A stretch of 64,000 bases of DNA from Ischnura elegans. Lineage: Eukaryota; Arthropoda; Insecta; Odonata; Coenagrionidae. The position numbers and the translations under genes were made by a program. This document shows, piece by piece, positions 12,201-24,200 of this stretch. The stretch spans positions 58,140,069 to 58,204,068 of the forward strand of contig NC_060254.1 in NCBI RefSeq assembly GCF_921293095.1, given 5' to 3'. Positions within the stretch are counted from its first letter, which is position 1; every line of letters begins with the position of its first letter. The notes below the pieces were generated by a model that saw nothing but the letters and a program-made list of their open reading frames with translations, was not told the origin of the DNA and did no database searches.

Positions 12201-15200
12201 ATCAATTTTAACAATTTAGGGTGGGTTTTGTTCATCATTTGTTCAAATCATTCCGATTATCTCTTGTTTTGCATTGGCCTAGTGCCCAGTAGATGGCAGC
12301 ACCTGCGTAAGGATGTCCCAATCATAGATCTTTCATATAGGTAGATGGCGCATGACGTCACGCAAGCGTGGTCAACATAAGCGTGGTCGTGTATCACGTG
12401 ACTCGGGTCAGCGTTATGGTGAATACGCGTAGTGCCTTCGGTTGCGATGAGAGATTCCTGAAAGGAATTTGTCTTTCTTTTCACTGCTAAGTTTGTCCCT
12501 GTTAAAATTAAAGCCGTGTTAGCCATGGATATATTTATTACTGAGTAACGATACATGTAACGCAATGCATGCGCTATTTAATAAGAAAATAAAAGCATTT
12601 AGGGTAGCTCAGGCATCCGGCAAGTTACGGAACAAGTATATTTTCCTTGTATTGACGATGGAAGTATTCACAGCTATTACTTCCCTATTTCTACATTTAA
12701 GGGATCATATCCTGAAGCAAGATTTTGAAAAAAAATCAAACAAATAACTTAGTTCGTGAAATAATATTCGAACACCTAATTAATCAATCAAGATTGAGAG
12801 CAAGTAAGATTTATTTTCAATCTATTTCCAACTCTACAAGGCTACATTATGCCTACTTGAGTGTGAGCTGAGGCTGGGCCCTCAATCAGTTCTTCAGATT
12901 TCTCTTGTTTTCTATTGCCTTATGCCAACTGAATCTCGTTTAGACTGTATGGTTTCTAATTAATATTATGTTATTTCTAAACCCTTTTTTTCTTGTAGAT
13001 TCTGTTTGATGGATGCTCTCTATCCTCATTTTGGAATGCTATGAAATTGATGTATGGGGGAACACGGGGCGGAACGAGGTAAGCGGTTTTTTTAACGCGA
13101 AAAAAGGTGCTGCGCAAGCGGGAATAACTATATCTAGCCCAGATTGGTTTTGCTTATATTTTAAAAACAACAATTTTGACTAGTTATATTTACTCCTGCT
13201 TTATTTCGCAATTAAAAATCGCTTACCCTGTTCCGCCCCGCCACCCTGTTGCGCACTGGATTCCCCTATGTTCTACCAAATATGTGGACATACACACTGT
13301 GGTCATTTAAAATGTAAAATTTATAGTCTTCTTTGATGGAGTGAAAATTGAGCTTCACTTTTGTATTCAAACCTTGTTTTCCATTGTCGGCAAAACATCT
13401 TCATTATCTGCGATGTTTTCATCACACCTTCAGCTGACGTATATTGTTAAAGGTTTCTTTAATAAACAAGGATTTATTACTAGTACATGTTGAAGGATAT
13501 TTAATCATTTTTTGCGAACTGAATTACGTACGAGAGATGTTCACGTATAAAATTTCATAAAATCAATGCTGGCTGCAACACTGTGACTATTGTGGGTACT
13601 TTTGTTAATTAACATTCTGAGGAATCTTAAATTATATTTTCATCAATTTGCCCCGAGCAACGTGAGATAATTACCAGATAGGAATAATCAGCTGGTTACA
13701 ACTCCTAATGTTCTTCTCTGGCTTTGAAAGTCATGCAACATTGGAAGTGTCTTTCCTTTAACGATGACGTTCTATTAATGGCGTATTATTGAAAAAAAGA
13801 TAGTACCTATCATTTGTGAAATATTACTTCTTAATGTACTGGATTGGTGGTTGAAATTCATAGCCTATGGTTGTGTATACATTTTTCTCAAACCATGTAA
13901 TCTACCTTTGTGTTATTGCTAACTTTATTTACGTATAAAAACGGAGCCTTTGGATGCAGGTGTTCCTCTGTAAAGGACACAAACGAAACCAAACATGTAT
14001 TCCTGAAGGCTGCTTCAGTTGCGCATAATTGGGGAAACTAATTCAGTTTTACTATAGTTCTTCCTAAAACTGAATTAAAATGAACTCTATTTTGCTATCA
14101 GGTTCACATATAATACAGCAAAACGTAAATAAAAATAAATAGCAAAATAGACACGTACTTCTTTAGCGCTGTAAGTAAAAGTAACATGTCTTTTACCCGA
14201 GCGGGAACGATATTCACAACAGAGAATTCAAACGCCGCCATTAATTTTGACCCGAACCACGTGACTCCGAGAACGAAAGGGGGGGCGGTATGTTGGCTAC
14301 GCGCTCCGGCCGTAAGGGGCTAGGGGAAAGCGCCATCTACTGTATAAAAGATCTATGGTCCCAATTCATGCTCCCTTGTGGTTGGCTGCCCAGAATCTGG
14401 CTGGCTAAATACATGATGCCTAATGGCTAACGAGTTGGGACACGGCTTAAAATGTCGGCAGGAGCGACAAACCGACGAACCCTGAAATACCTCGTGTTCA
14501 TGAGCAACTCTCAGAGAAAAAAAATTGGAAACCACGGGATCGGGAAGCAACGCATGCGTTTTCCGTTCTTTTATTAACCGCTGGTCACGGCAAATCAAAT
14601 TGTTACGATTATGAATCACATTCGGAGAATTCATCTGGACCACCAATTTTAAAGTATAATACATCGAAATATATTTTTTTACTTTCGAATGATATTTAAA
14701 GTCTGATGATAATAAAAACGTGCAGAGAGCGAGTTTTTCTGTGAAAAAAGTTTCTTATAAATACGCGCTGAGAGCGGTTTTTTTTATATAAGTAACTTTT
14801 TTAGACTAACACGCGCCTGCGTCAATAATAAATAAATTAGACACATTCGCGTTTGTATAGCCCAGTTTCATCAATGCAACCCTTGAGGAAGTTTATACTT
14901 GCTTGGCATAAGCCGCCGCGGCCTCCGGGCGGACTCGACAGGTTGCGTTCGGCCGCCACCGCGCACCCGCCAGGCTGGTCTGGTATGTATCGACGCCATG
15001 AACGCTACATTATTGTTTAGCCACCGCGGCCAAACGAGAATGTAGCCACCGCGGCTATTGTTATTTTTAGGGATGGTCGGATCGGATACCTCGGATCCAA
15101 ATACCCGCGGATATTGCCCTTCATCGGATCCAAAGTCGCGGAAGACATCGGATCTGGATCGGAAATTTTAAATAATAGCTTCAGTGAATGCAATAAGAGT

Positions 15201-18200
15201 GGAAAGATTTCCGATTCTCTCTTCGAATGCGCCGTCGCATGCGATTCTTGTCCTACTCATGAACTGTTTTGTTTGAAAGCTCTCGTAGAGGTTGCAAGTA
15301 GAATTTCAGCCGTGGCCAGGATTTTCAGCATTTCAAAAGTAACTATGTCGCAGATTTCAGAAACCACCCTCGGCCGTCCATCAGCCCGTGCCTCTGTTGT
15401 TTTTTTTCCGCATCCGAAATCACACGGACCAAAAATCATTGTCTTCTAAGGAAAATATCAAATCACACGAAAACAATTGAAGCGTGTTTCATCCCTACCT
15501 CGTCTCACCAACTGACCTTTTTTGGCCTACCTGCTTCAATTCTCCGTTTCTAGACTACAAATGCTAGGAGAGTGACTTTCTGGGAAAGTGTTAAAATTAG
15601 AGATGTGCGAATAGTATCCGCGAATACTCGAATACCTCGAATACTAGAAAGTATTCGATATTCGAGGTTTCGAATAGTTGTGCGAAAATTACCGCCTCGA
15701 ATACCTCGAATACTTTGAATTTCGCGTCATACACTGTCGCACGCACGTCGTTGGTAGTTGACTCGGAAAAATTTAGAGAACTGTAGTCATTTAGTGCTCG
15801 CAGCGCCGTTTTACGCAAGTTGACGAATTACATCAAATTCGTGGATTTTAGCGGTGAAAAGAGTTCGACGAGGGGAACCGAAAATGGTCGGGTGAAAAAA
15901 TCCGAAAATCCCCGATTCCCCCCACCAGGAGAACCTCAGTGCCGTGGGATAGCAACCTTAGGGCATTTCCCACAATCCGCTGTCCCCCTCCATTCAGCAC
16001 TAGCCTCACCCACTCTGACGCTTTCCTCTTCTACGAAATCAAACAAAAGGTCCCAGCTCGCGCAGGGATCGCATTACGAAGACCCCTGCTTCGAAAAAAA
16101 TATCGAGTTACGAGAACAATAAAAACGTGTTTCACGCCCTCCACCCTTTTTTCACCCACGGACCTTTTTCTGGCTACCTGCTTCGAAGTTCCCCATTTCT
16201 GGAGGTCAACTGCTGTGTGAGTACCGTGGGATACTTACATTAGCGCATTTCCCAAGATCCGGTATCCCTTTCCATTCAGCACTAGCCCCCCCTCTGAGGC
16301 TTTCCTCTTCTTCGAAATAAAAAAAAAGGTCACAGCTCGCGCAGGGATCATATTACGAAGACCTTAGCTTCGAAAAAATACCATGTTACTCGAGAACAAT
16401 AGAAACCTGTTTCGGGCCCTCCCTTTTCTCCCCCACTGACCTTTCTTTTCCTACCAGCTTCGAAGTTCCCCATTTCTGTGGAGGTCAACCGCTGCATGAG
16501 TCATCTATTAGCACAAAAGGTGTCTAAGAATGACTTTCGTCAATTGATGTTATACCTTTATTGAATTGAAATATTAGTAATGTGAGCGTAATTTCAAAAA
16601 GAATAAGACCAAACACGACGTATTTCTGAGTTTATTTAAGCATTTTACGCAAAGAAATAAATGTCAAAATACGACGGAGAAGCATTCTGGCGAAACTCGA
16701 TATGAGCAGCAGAGCTTCTACAAAGTTGATGGGGTATTTTTTTCCGAAAACATATATCAAGTTACAATTTATGAGTGGTGCTATAAATCTTTATTGTTAC
16801 AGTCCCAGACAAAGGGATATTTTCTCAGAATATTTGGTTTCTCCCAGATAGCAATTCCAATTCATCTTCTTATCTCGTGAGAACTCCCAAAGATGGACTG
16901 AAAATAATTGAAGAAAATCCGGTGGAAAAGAGCTTGTATGTTGCAAAATGCCTCACATTGTCAGCTAGCACTTGGCAGCAGGAGTGGGGGTAAAGCGATG
17001 TTAGTTGAATTAATTATATGCCCAATTGTTTCCATAAAATTAAAATATTCATTAATCAGCTAAATTCCTGTTCGAATCATTTAAAGGAAACCAAAATTAC
17101 TCCCCAAAATCTTGTGTTGCCTGCTGCATAGGCAACCGAGTCAAACATTCCAGCATTCATCATTTAGTATTCGAGGTATTCGAAATTCGAGGTATTCGAA
17201 TATTCGAGCAATGATTTAATATTCGAATTCGATATTCGAATTCGAGAAATCTGCTATTCGACCCATCTCTAGTTAAAATTAGTTTAAAACCCATTATTTA
17301 GTGCCCGGTTTTTTCAACAATTTTCCCCCCTGGTTTTGGATCCCCCCCCCCCAATTGAAATTCCTGGCTACGCCACTGCTCCTTCCCCTCCACCTCTCCT
17401 TTACACGCTTTTGATGCCTACTCCTTCCTCATGCTGAGCGGTTGAGCACCTCGTCGCACGTGACGTTATTACTGTTTTAAGTACTATTAATTGTGTTGCT
17501 GATTGCGCAGTTGCAATTTAATTTAATGATGCACCAATAAAAATGTCTTTCATGGTTTATAAACATTTCCATTAACAGGAGAACCAATGAATGCAGTGTG
17601 CGTGCATTATGGCGTAAATTATTGCGAGGATGTGCTAAATCCACCTCACCATACTGAAGCATTTTCGGATGAAACACAAGTCCGTATGCGATGAGAAAGT
17701 AAAATTTGGGGGAAACGCGTGTGAGGAAAATTTGAATTCAGTCGATAGCAGAGATAGGGGTAGCCAGTAGATAGGGGTAGCCAGGAATTTTGTTAATGGG
17801 GGGTCCAAAACCAGGGGGGGAAATTTTTAAACAACAGGGTACAAAGGAGAGGTTTTCAAACTAATTTTAACGCCCTTCATAATAGAAAAAACTTCATTTT
17901 TCAGAGATTCATTTTTTTTTCATTTTTGTAAATTCATGATTTTTAATATTTTGTTTCCTTTTATGAAGGAAAGTAATTGTGTTTTTATATTTTGGGGGGT
18001 CCTCTCGCTACGCTACTGGTCAGTGGTTCATCCTAAGATTTTTCCTATTTTCATTTCCAAACCCAAGCGTAACAGTTAAGGCCCTGAGTATGTAAAGATG
18101 TTTTTAAAAAACAACTTGAAAGCCCATAAAATAATCTTTAATTTATAAAAATATAAAAATGTGTATGAAAATCTAAAAAGCATTCCATTGATTGTATGTA

Positions 18201-21200
18201 CCCACAATAAACTTGAATAATGACTGTGTTTAATGGCAGGAATTCGAAAATGCATTTGGAATCGAAAATATCCGATTCGAAAGATCTGGCTCCAAAAATC
18301 CTGGATCTGTCCATCCCTAGTTATTTTATTCCATTCAATTCTTAAATTTTAATGACAGCAATACCACAGATAAATCAAAATCCCACCTGCTATAAGGAGT
18401 AAGAATCGATGGAATCGGAATCGGGAATCGATTTGAAGGAATCGAAATTGGAATCGGAATCGAAAAAAAGTGGAATCGACTGATCCCTAGTTAATATTTC
18501 TGCCAAAAATGTTTTATCTAAAAACCGTGAATATGACGACATCTAAACTGTGAAAACCTGGAAAAAACCGTGAATTTTTATATTTTAATTTGAGTGGGAA
18601 CCATGTGAGGTGAGTGTAGGGAATATGTATTGTTTTTTTGTTCATTTTTTCACTTGCTCCCTCAGCTGTTGAGAAGAAAAAGGATGGCATTCCGGGGAAG
18701 CGATTGCGGGAGAAGAGGCGTCGAAAGCCTCCGCTGCACGTCATCTCTTTTGAAGACGACTCGCCTCCGGCCACAGAGGGCAGCGGCAGCAGTGGGGCGG
18801 GAACGGCAGCCGGCATATCATCCTCCTCACCTTCCTCCTCATCCTCGTCTGGGGGCGCGGGACACGCCTTGCCTGAAGTATGTACATCCTGATTGGTTGA
18901 TCTTTCAGAGGTCGCGTGAGTGTAGTGCCTCTACACTTGTTATTGTAATTAATTCTTCTCTTATTCCATAAATAACTATTAGACACAGTATTAATGTAAG
19001 TAATGATCTTATTAATCGTAAATTATACACGTTGTTGTTGTATCTTTGACAACCATTTTGCTTATTTCTTTTAATTTAAATTAGCAATTTATTAATTCAT
19101 TAACTTCAACACTTTCCATTGTTGATTTTAATTAACATTTCGTTAAAACAATTACTCAAACTTATAATTTGAGATTAATAAGATTATCATTTACATTAAT
19201 TCTGTGTCTATCAGTTATGGAGCAAAGGAAAAACTAATTCCAATACTTGTGTTGTGAAAGAATGTTCGAGAATTGCAATTTTAGAATAATTTTGAGTATT
19301 CAGGAATGTCTGTTGAATATCAACTTTTGAGTCACTGTAGCAACTGAAGTCTACCGCAGGGATGAGCATTTGGCACTACTAATTACTCTTCATACTGTTT
19401 CAATTAATATTTTAAAATTCATTGCCATTCCTAACATTAATTTGCAATGTATTCTCTGCATTGTGGATAAGTGGGAGTGGCATGATGCCTCTATTGATTT
19501 TATCGAATGATGGATGAATTGCTGGCCGTGTGATGATGCAGTTGTTCCATGTGCCTATGTTTGCTCTGTGAACATGGGTGGACTTGGTTGCTGTTAGCCC
19601 TTGGTCATCTAACTGTCTTGTTACATTGGCGTATGAATGTAATCAAAGAGTATTATTTACAAAAAAAGAGGTTAATATGGGAAAACATACCATGTTGAAA
19701 TGCCATTTCAGTATATTATGTCGCTAAAATTGCTTCACCTCATGACACAAAAATCACTTCCTCAAATATAAAAAATTTTGAGGAAAAGCCAAGATCCCCT
19801 AAATCTACAAGCTACTTCACAACAGCTGTTACATTCAGTTGGAGGAGTGGGCTATTTTTGTGATTGGGAGTGATATTATTTCCATTTTGATATCTTTTTT
19901 TCAAGAGAACTTCTCTAACCTATTACATATAAGGCACATCACTAGCAGTAACTTTTTGTTATTTACTTTATCTTCTGGTGATTTTTGTGTAACTGTTATC
20001 TGTTACAAATAAAAAATTACTGTAGTTGATAACAGCCTTAATTTTCTAAATGCCCTGTTGGGTGTATTTCTTTACACTCATGTCCTAAGTGCAGAATAGC
20101 ACAGAGGGGTCAATTGATGCTGATGATTTCAGATTGTTAATGAGTGGGAGTGACATGATGGCTCTAATGAATGTACATTGCAGGAGTGGTCGCTGGGTGC
20201 TGGGTCCTCGGGGAGTGTACATAGAGTCCCTCGCCTATCGGTGCACAGTGATGACCTGTCCTCCACTCCTTTTCCTGTCGGCTCTCCTTCAGATCGTGAT
20301 GCACCAATACTCAGCAGCCACTCGGAGGTGACTTGATTCCTTTGACTTCACTTACTGGTTTCTCAGATAACTGTAGCGGCTTGACTTTTGGAAATTTTAT
20401 TTTTTATTCAAGATCAATGGGCTAATACCCTTTTAAGTACATTATGCTTTCAAATAACCATAGGTTTCTATGGATGTCTTCAAATGAGTTGAATGGTACC
20501 TTTGACTGCACGGTGCTGTCGACGGTCGCCGTGATCACCACGGTGCCTATTTCAATCTGGCCCCGCGGTATGCCATCTACGGTGTGAAATACAGGCAATG
20601 CTACATTGAGGCCGTTTTCAGATAAAACGACTTTTTGCCGGCTGCCATTCACAGCACGACGCCATGAAATTTAGGCCTCTATCAGGCGAGAGGACTCTCT
20701 ACCACACTGTGTGCCGTACTGTGAATGGCGGCTGGGGAAAAGTCATCTCTTTTGAAAGCAGCCTTCCATTTCCAGTCAGTGGCCATGTTTGAGTCTACAA
20801 AATTGTTAAATTAGGCCCACACTTAAGTTATTCTTGCAACAAGTTATCCAATAATGCCATCTACTGTGTCATGGTGAGTCACCAGAATTACTGGTCGGCA
20901 TTGACACGTACCGGGCACGTGAGCTTATAATATTTCCACTCCACGGCCGCGTTAAATTTTTTTCAGCTCATTATTGATTCAGAATATATATAATTCTTCA
21001 GGAGAGAAAGCACGTCTTTCTAGATATTTCTGAGAATTTCAGGATTGATAAATGTGAAGAGAGAGGGTGTGATGGATTTAACGGCAAATTCCGGTGGAGA
21101 AATCACTATATTGTGCAATATTACGTGAATGCAATATGTGCAAGATAAAACAAGCCAATTCACCTTTGAATCGTAATTAGACAGAGCAAATGAAGGTCAA

Positions 21201-24200
21201 CAGCCTGAAACAATGAAGGCTTAGGCTTTAATTGATTGTGACTCTATTTTTTCCCCACTTTATGTAAAATTCACGTAGAAGGCAAAATTTTGTGTTACTT
21301 ACTTCCTATTTCGTGTTATTTTGCGTTATTCCATAATATTGCGTATCATGAATTTCACGGATCTCTTCACATTAGGTACGACATTTGTCCCAAAGATCTT
21401 GGGTTCAAATCTCAGATGAAGCCTTTGGACTCCTGCAAAATTCCCACTGTGCAAGGTGGTCCAGGTTTTTATCTTTGAAAATTATCACCCAAGGGAGCAC
21501 ATTTCTGTAAACTTTTCAACCTGGTGGTCTTCCATAAAATTATTGCCTATGGTAATGAGTGGATTTTTATGTTGGTTTTGTAGTGCAGTTTCTATGAGGT
21601 GTTCATCTTAATCTATGGTTTATCTGTGGAGGCCTTATCAATGATTATGTGTAAGGATGAGTCGGTTTTTAAATTTTTTCAGTTCTGGGTACCAGTCCGG
21701 TTCTCTACCATCGGTTCTTGATTCTCCATTCCAAGGATGAACTCTTATCATCTGAATTATTGGCAAATTAAAATGAACAACCGCAATAAGTGAATGGAAA
21801 TAATTTCACTAAAGATGTAAATTAGCAGGACGAAAAACTGACGAACCCTAAAATGTGCGAGTTAGTGAGCAACTCTCTAAAGAAAAAAAAAACATGGCAG
21901 CCATGCAATCAATCGGAAAGTAATGCATGCGTTAATTAATCTCTTTTCACTTTTTGGCCTTAAATACGCGGCAGACCAAATTCAAATCCTCGCGATCGTT
22001 CCGAGCTGGTTCCAAAGTACCGACTTTATGCGACCGGTTATCGATACCGGTTCCACACCCAAGAACCGGCAGTACCGAGAACCGGGTACCGGAACCAGCC
22101 CATCTCCAGTTATGTGTCTTGTTCCCATGTGTGCCTCATTCAGTTGTTTGTTGCAGGACATGGAAGTGGCGACGGCTGCCCTCCTGGCCACGTTGCACCT
22201 CACTCAGAGTGGAGTCGAAGCCTCGGAGGAGCCACCACCGGATGCCACGGGTGAGTTCATTCTCGGGACGCCATTACATTTTGAAAATTGATCGTCATCG
22301 ATAAAGGCAATGTGCTCATTTGCCATTTTAATTTTATAAGTAATTGGGAAAGAGTTTTAAAAATAAAGAGGCCTGTTTATTTATGTTTTTTGATCTGTTG
22401 CTTACTTCACGAACTATTTGTGGTGAGCTTTCGATGATCTTAACTTTTTGGCAGATGATAAGTTTATGACATCGCTGATGTTTAGAGTACATTTCAAATA
22501 TCTTAGCGACTGAGTGGTATGCTCAAGTTTGTTGGGGGTGAAGTCGAAAGACACAGGACTTCCTGACTTCCTTCCTCTGGGAAATAAAGTCACTTTCAGA
22601 TCTCTGTGATGTATGCTTTGTAAGTTGGCTGTGTTGCCAAATGGGAAGATGGTTTGTGACTCAGTCTTTCATTTCTATGCTCTAACCAAAGAGGTTGTAA
22701 ATATCCAGAGGGGGCGCCACTGCTTTTGAGCATGGAGTGAAGTGTGGCCATGGAGTGAGCATGGAGTGAATGGGGGTGCTTGGGTAGGACAAGCCAAGAC
22801 ACTTTGACCAAAACATTGACAATCCCATAAGGGTCAATGCTAACTATTTGGTGAAATTTTTGGTCATAACACATTAATACATTAAAATAAACTTTGGAAC
22901 GCACAATGTAAACCTTCTTTTCTTACTTCATTGGAAGACTAAGTGAAGTTACGACTCAAATATCTTTTCCCACGGAAAAATTTCACCAATGTTACGTTCC
23001 ACAACCAGCTCAGCTGAAAATGAAATTTTACAAGAGTGAACTAGTAATTTACCTTTGTTTAAACAGGTATTGAATTTTATTATAGCCAACAGAAAATAGC
23101 AATACAGTAATCAAGTATATTTTCAAGGCTAGCAGACCCTGTAGAGTTTATACATTAATAGAAGTATCACGAATGATGAGAAAAATCCTATGACAATCAC
23201 CGGTGAAATACTAATGATTATGGTAGCATTTTTCTCTTAATTTAGTTAATTTTTTTTAACAAATCGTAGCCACCTCAAAATATCAGTCGGAGACTGATTC
23301 CAGAAACTGTCGAACTAAGATGGCAGAACTTTGACCACTCCAAAAACTTGGAAACAGCCTCCGAGTGTGCTTACAACCTCCTTGGCTCTGACAAAGTCAT
23401 TGTAGAAAACATGGCAACGTCTGTCCCTCTCTCTCCCCATCTCACATCTTTAGTGTCGCAGGTCCTGCCTTCTGCTGTGATGCCTCTCAATACATTCCAA
23501 GCTTGCACGACTGGGCCAGTCACTAAGTATTTCGAAAAGATCATATTGGGTCACTGTTTCTTATTTATACCTCAATCTTGCTCATTTGTCTTACATGGTT
23601 TGTAGTTGTTATCTTGTGAGGCATTCTTACCCTCATTGAGTGGTTCTCTGTAAGAGTATAGGAGCCCAAACTCTAATGACATCACCAACTCATGGAAAGT
23701 GGGCAGCAACTTGCTTGTAGTTTCATTTTGAACTTTTAACCCGGCGGTAGTCGCGCCCATTTTCCGAACATGAACGGTCGCGTGGGGTGTCTCTGACACC
23801 CCAAGAGATTTTCTTCAGTTTCTTTCAAATAGTATATATTATTCTAAAATTTCACATACCGACGTATCCTTTGTTTATTTAGGAATGGCTATACTACATA
23901 TTTCAAACCATAAATTCAACTTATATTTTTTTAAGAAAATATTTTTGAATACCCTATTTTCCAGTAGGCAGTCCCAGTTCCTCCGGAAAAATTGCCAATT
24001 TTTTTTGTTTCAGCCAAAGAACACAGTTGAAATGTTGAGATATAAATACATGGCATATACTTTTACAAACATCAATCACTGTATATCATCATATTTTCAG
24101 CGTCGACCTCTATTTGCCTTACGTAAATACTAATAAATGTACTAAATAATTTACTTATCGATTTCCCAAAATGTATTCTTGAGGAAAAATTTACGATGAT

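Larger units (their letters stand above)
15068..18319. mobile_element. hAT element 2 nested in element 1
   Basis: The left end TAGGGATGGTCGGATCGGAT and the right end CTGTCCATCCCTA match as inverted ends. The perfect 8-bp duplication GTTATTTT flanks it (15060-15067, 18320-18327). Subterminal words GGATC(C/T)/ATCGGAT cluster at the left (15075-15160), with related GGATC/ATCCGAT words at the right (18265-18310). No intact transposase. Confidence 0.85.
10900..18489. mobile_element. hAT element 1, TAGGGATG ends, containing further insertions
   Basis: The left end TAGGGATGAGTCGATTCC pairs with the right end GGAATCGACTGATCCCTA. The perfect 8-bp duplication GTTAATAT flanks it (10892-10899, 18490-18497). 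The word GAATCG/CGATTC is repeated many times just inside both ends (10910-11005 and 18405-18480). After removing the inner elements about 1.05 kb remains. No transposase frame is readable. It shares internal text (CGACGAACCCT, GAGCAACTCT) with the small element at 21652-22108. Confidence 0.85.
10385..18602. mobile_element. Outermost element of the intron-5 nest (hAT-like, CAGGGTTCCC ends)
   Basis: The left end CAGGGTTCCCACTCAACCGT and the right end TTGAGTGGGAACC are complementary. Subterminal GCCGTGAATT / ACCGTGAATT words occur at both sides. ATATGAGG (10377-10384) and ATGTGAGG (18603-18610) form an imperfect 8-bp duplication if the terminal CTG at the right end has been lost. About 500 bp and 110 bp of it remain outside the TAGGGATG element inserted within it. 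Confidence 0.65.

Noticed and set aside
18630..18971. 113-codon plus frame over SNX29 exon 6
   Set aside because: Out of phase with exons 5 and 7; the exon 6 frame carrying VEKKK and HVISFEDD fits.
20089..20331. 80-codon plus frame overlapping SNX29 exon 7
   Set aside because: The exon with acceptor at 20182-20183 in phase 0 gives a different frame that fits both neighbours exactly.
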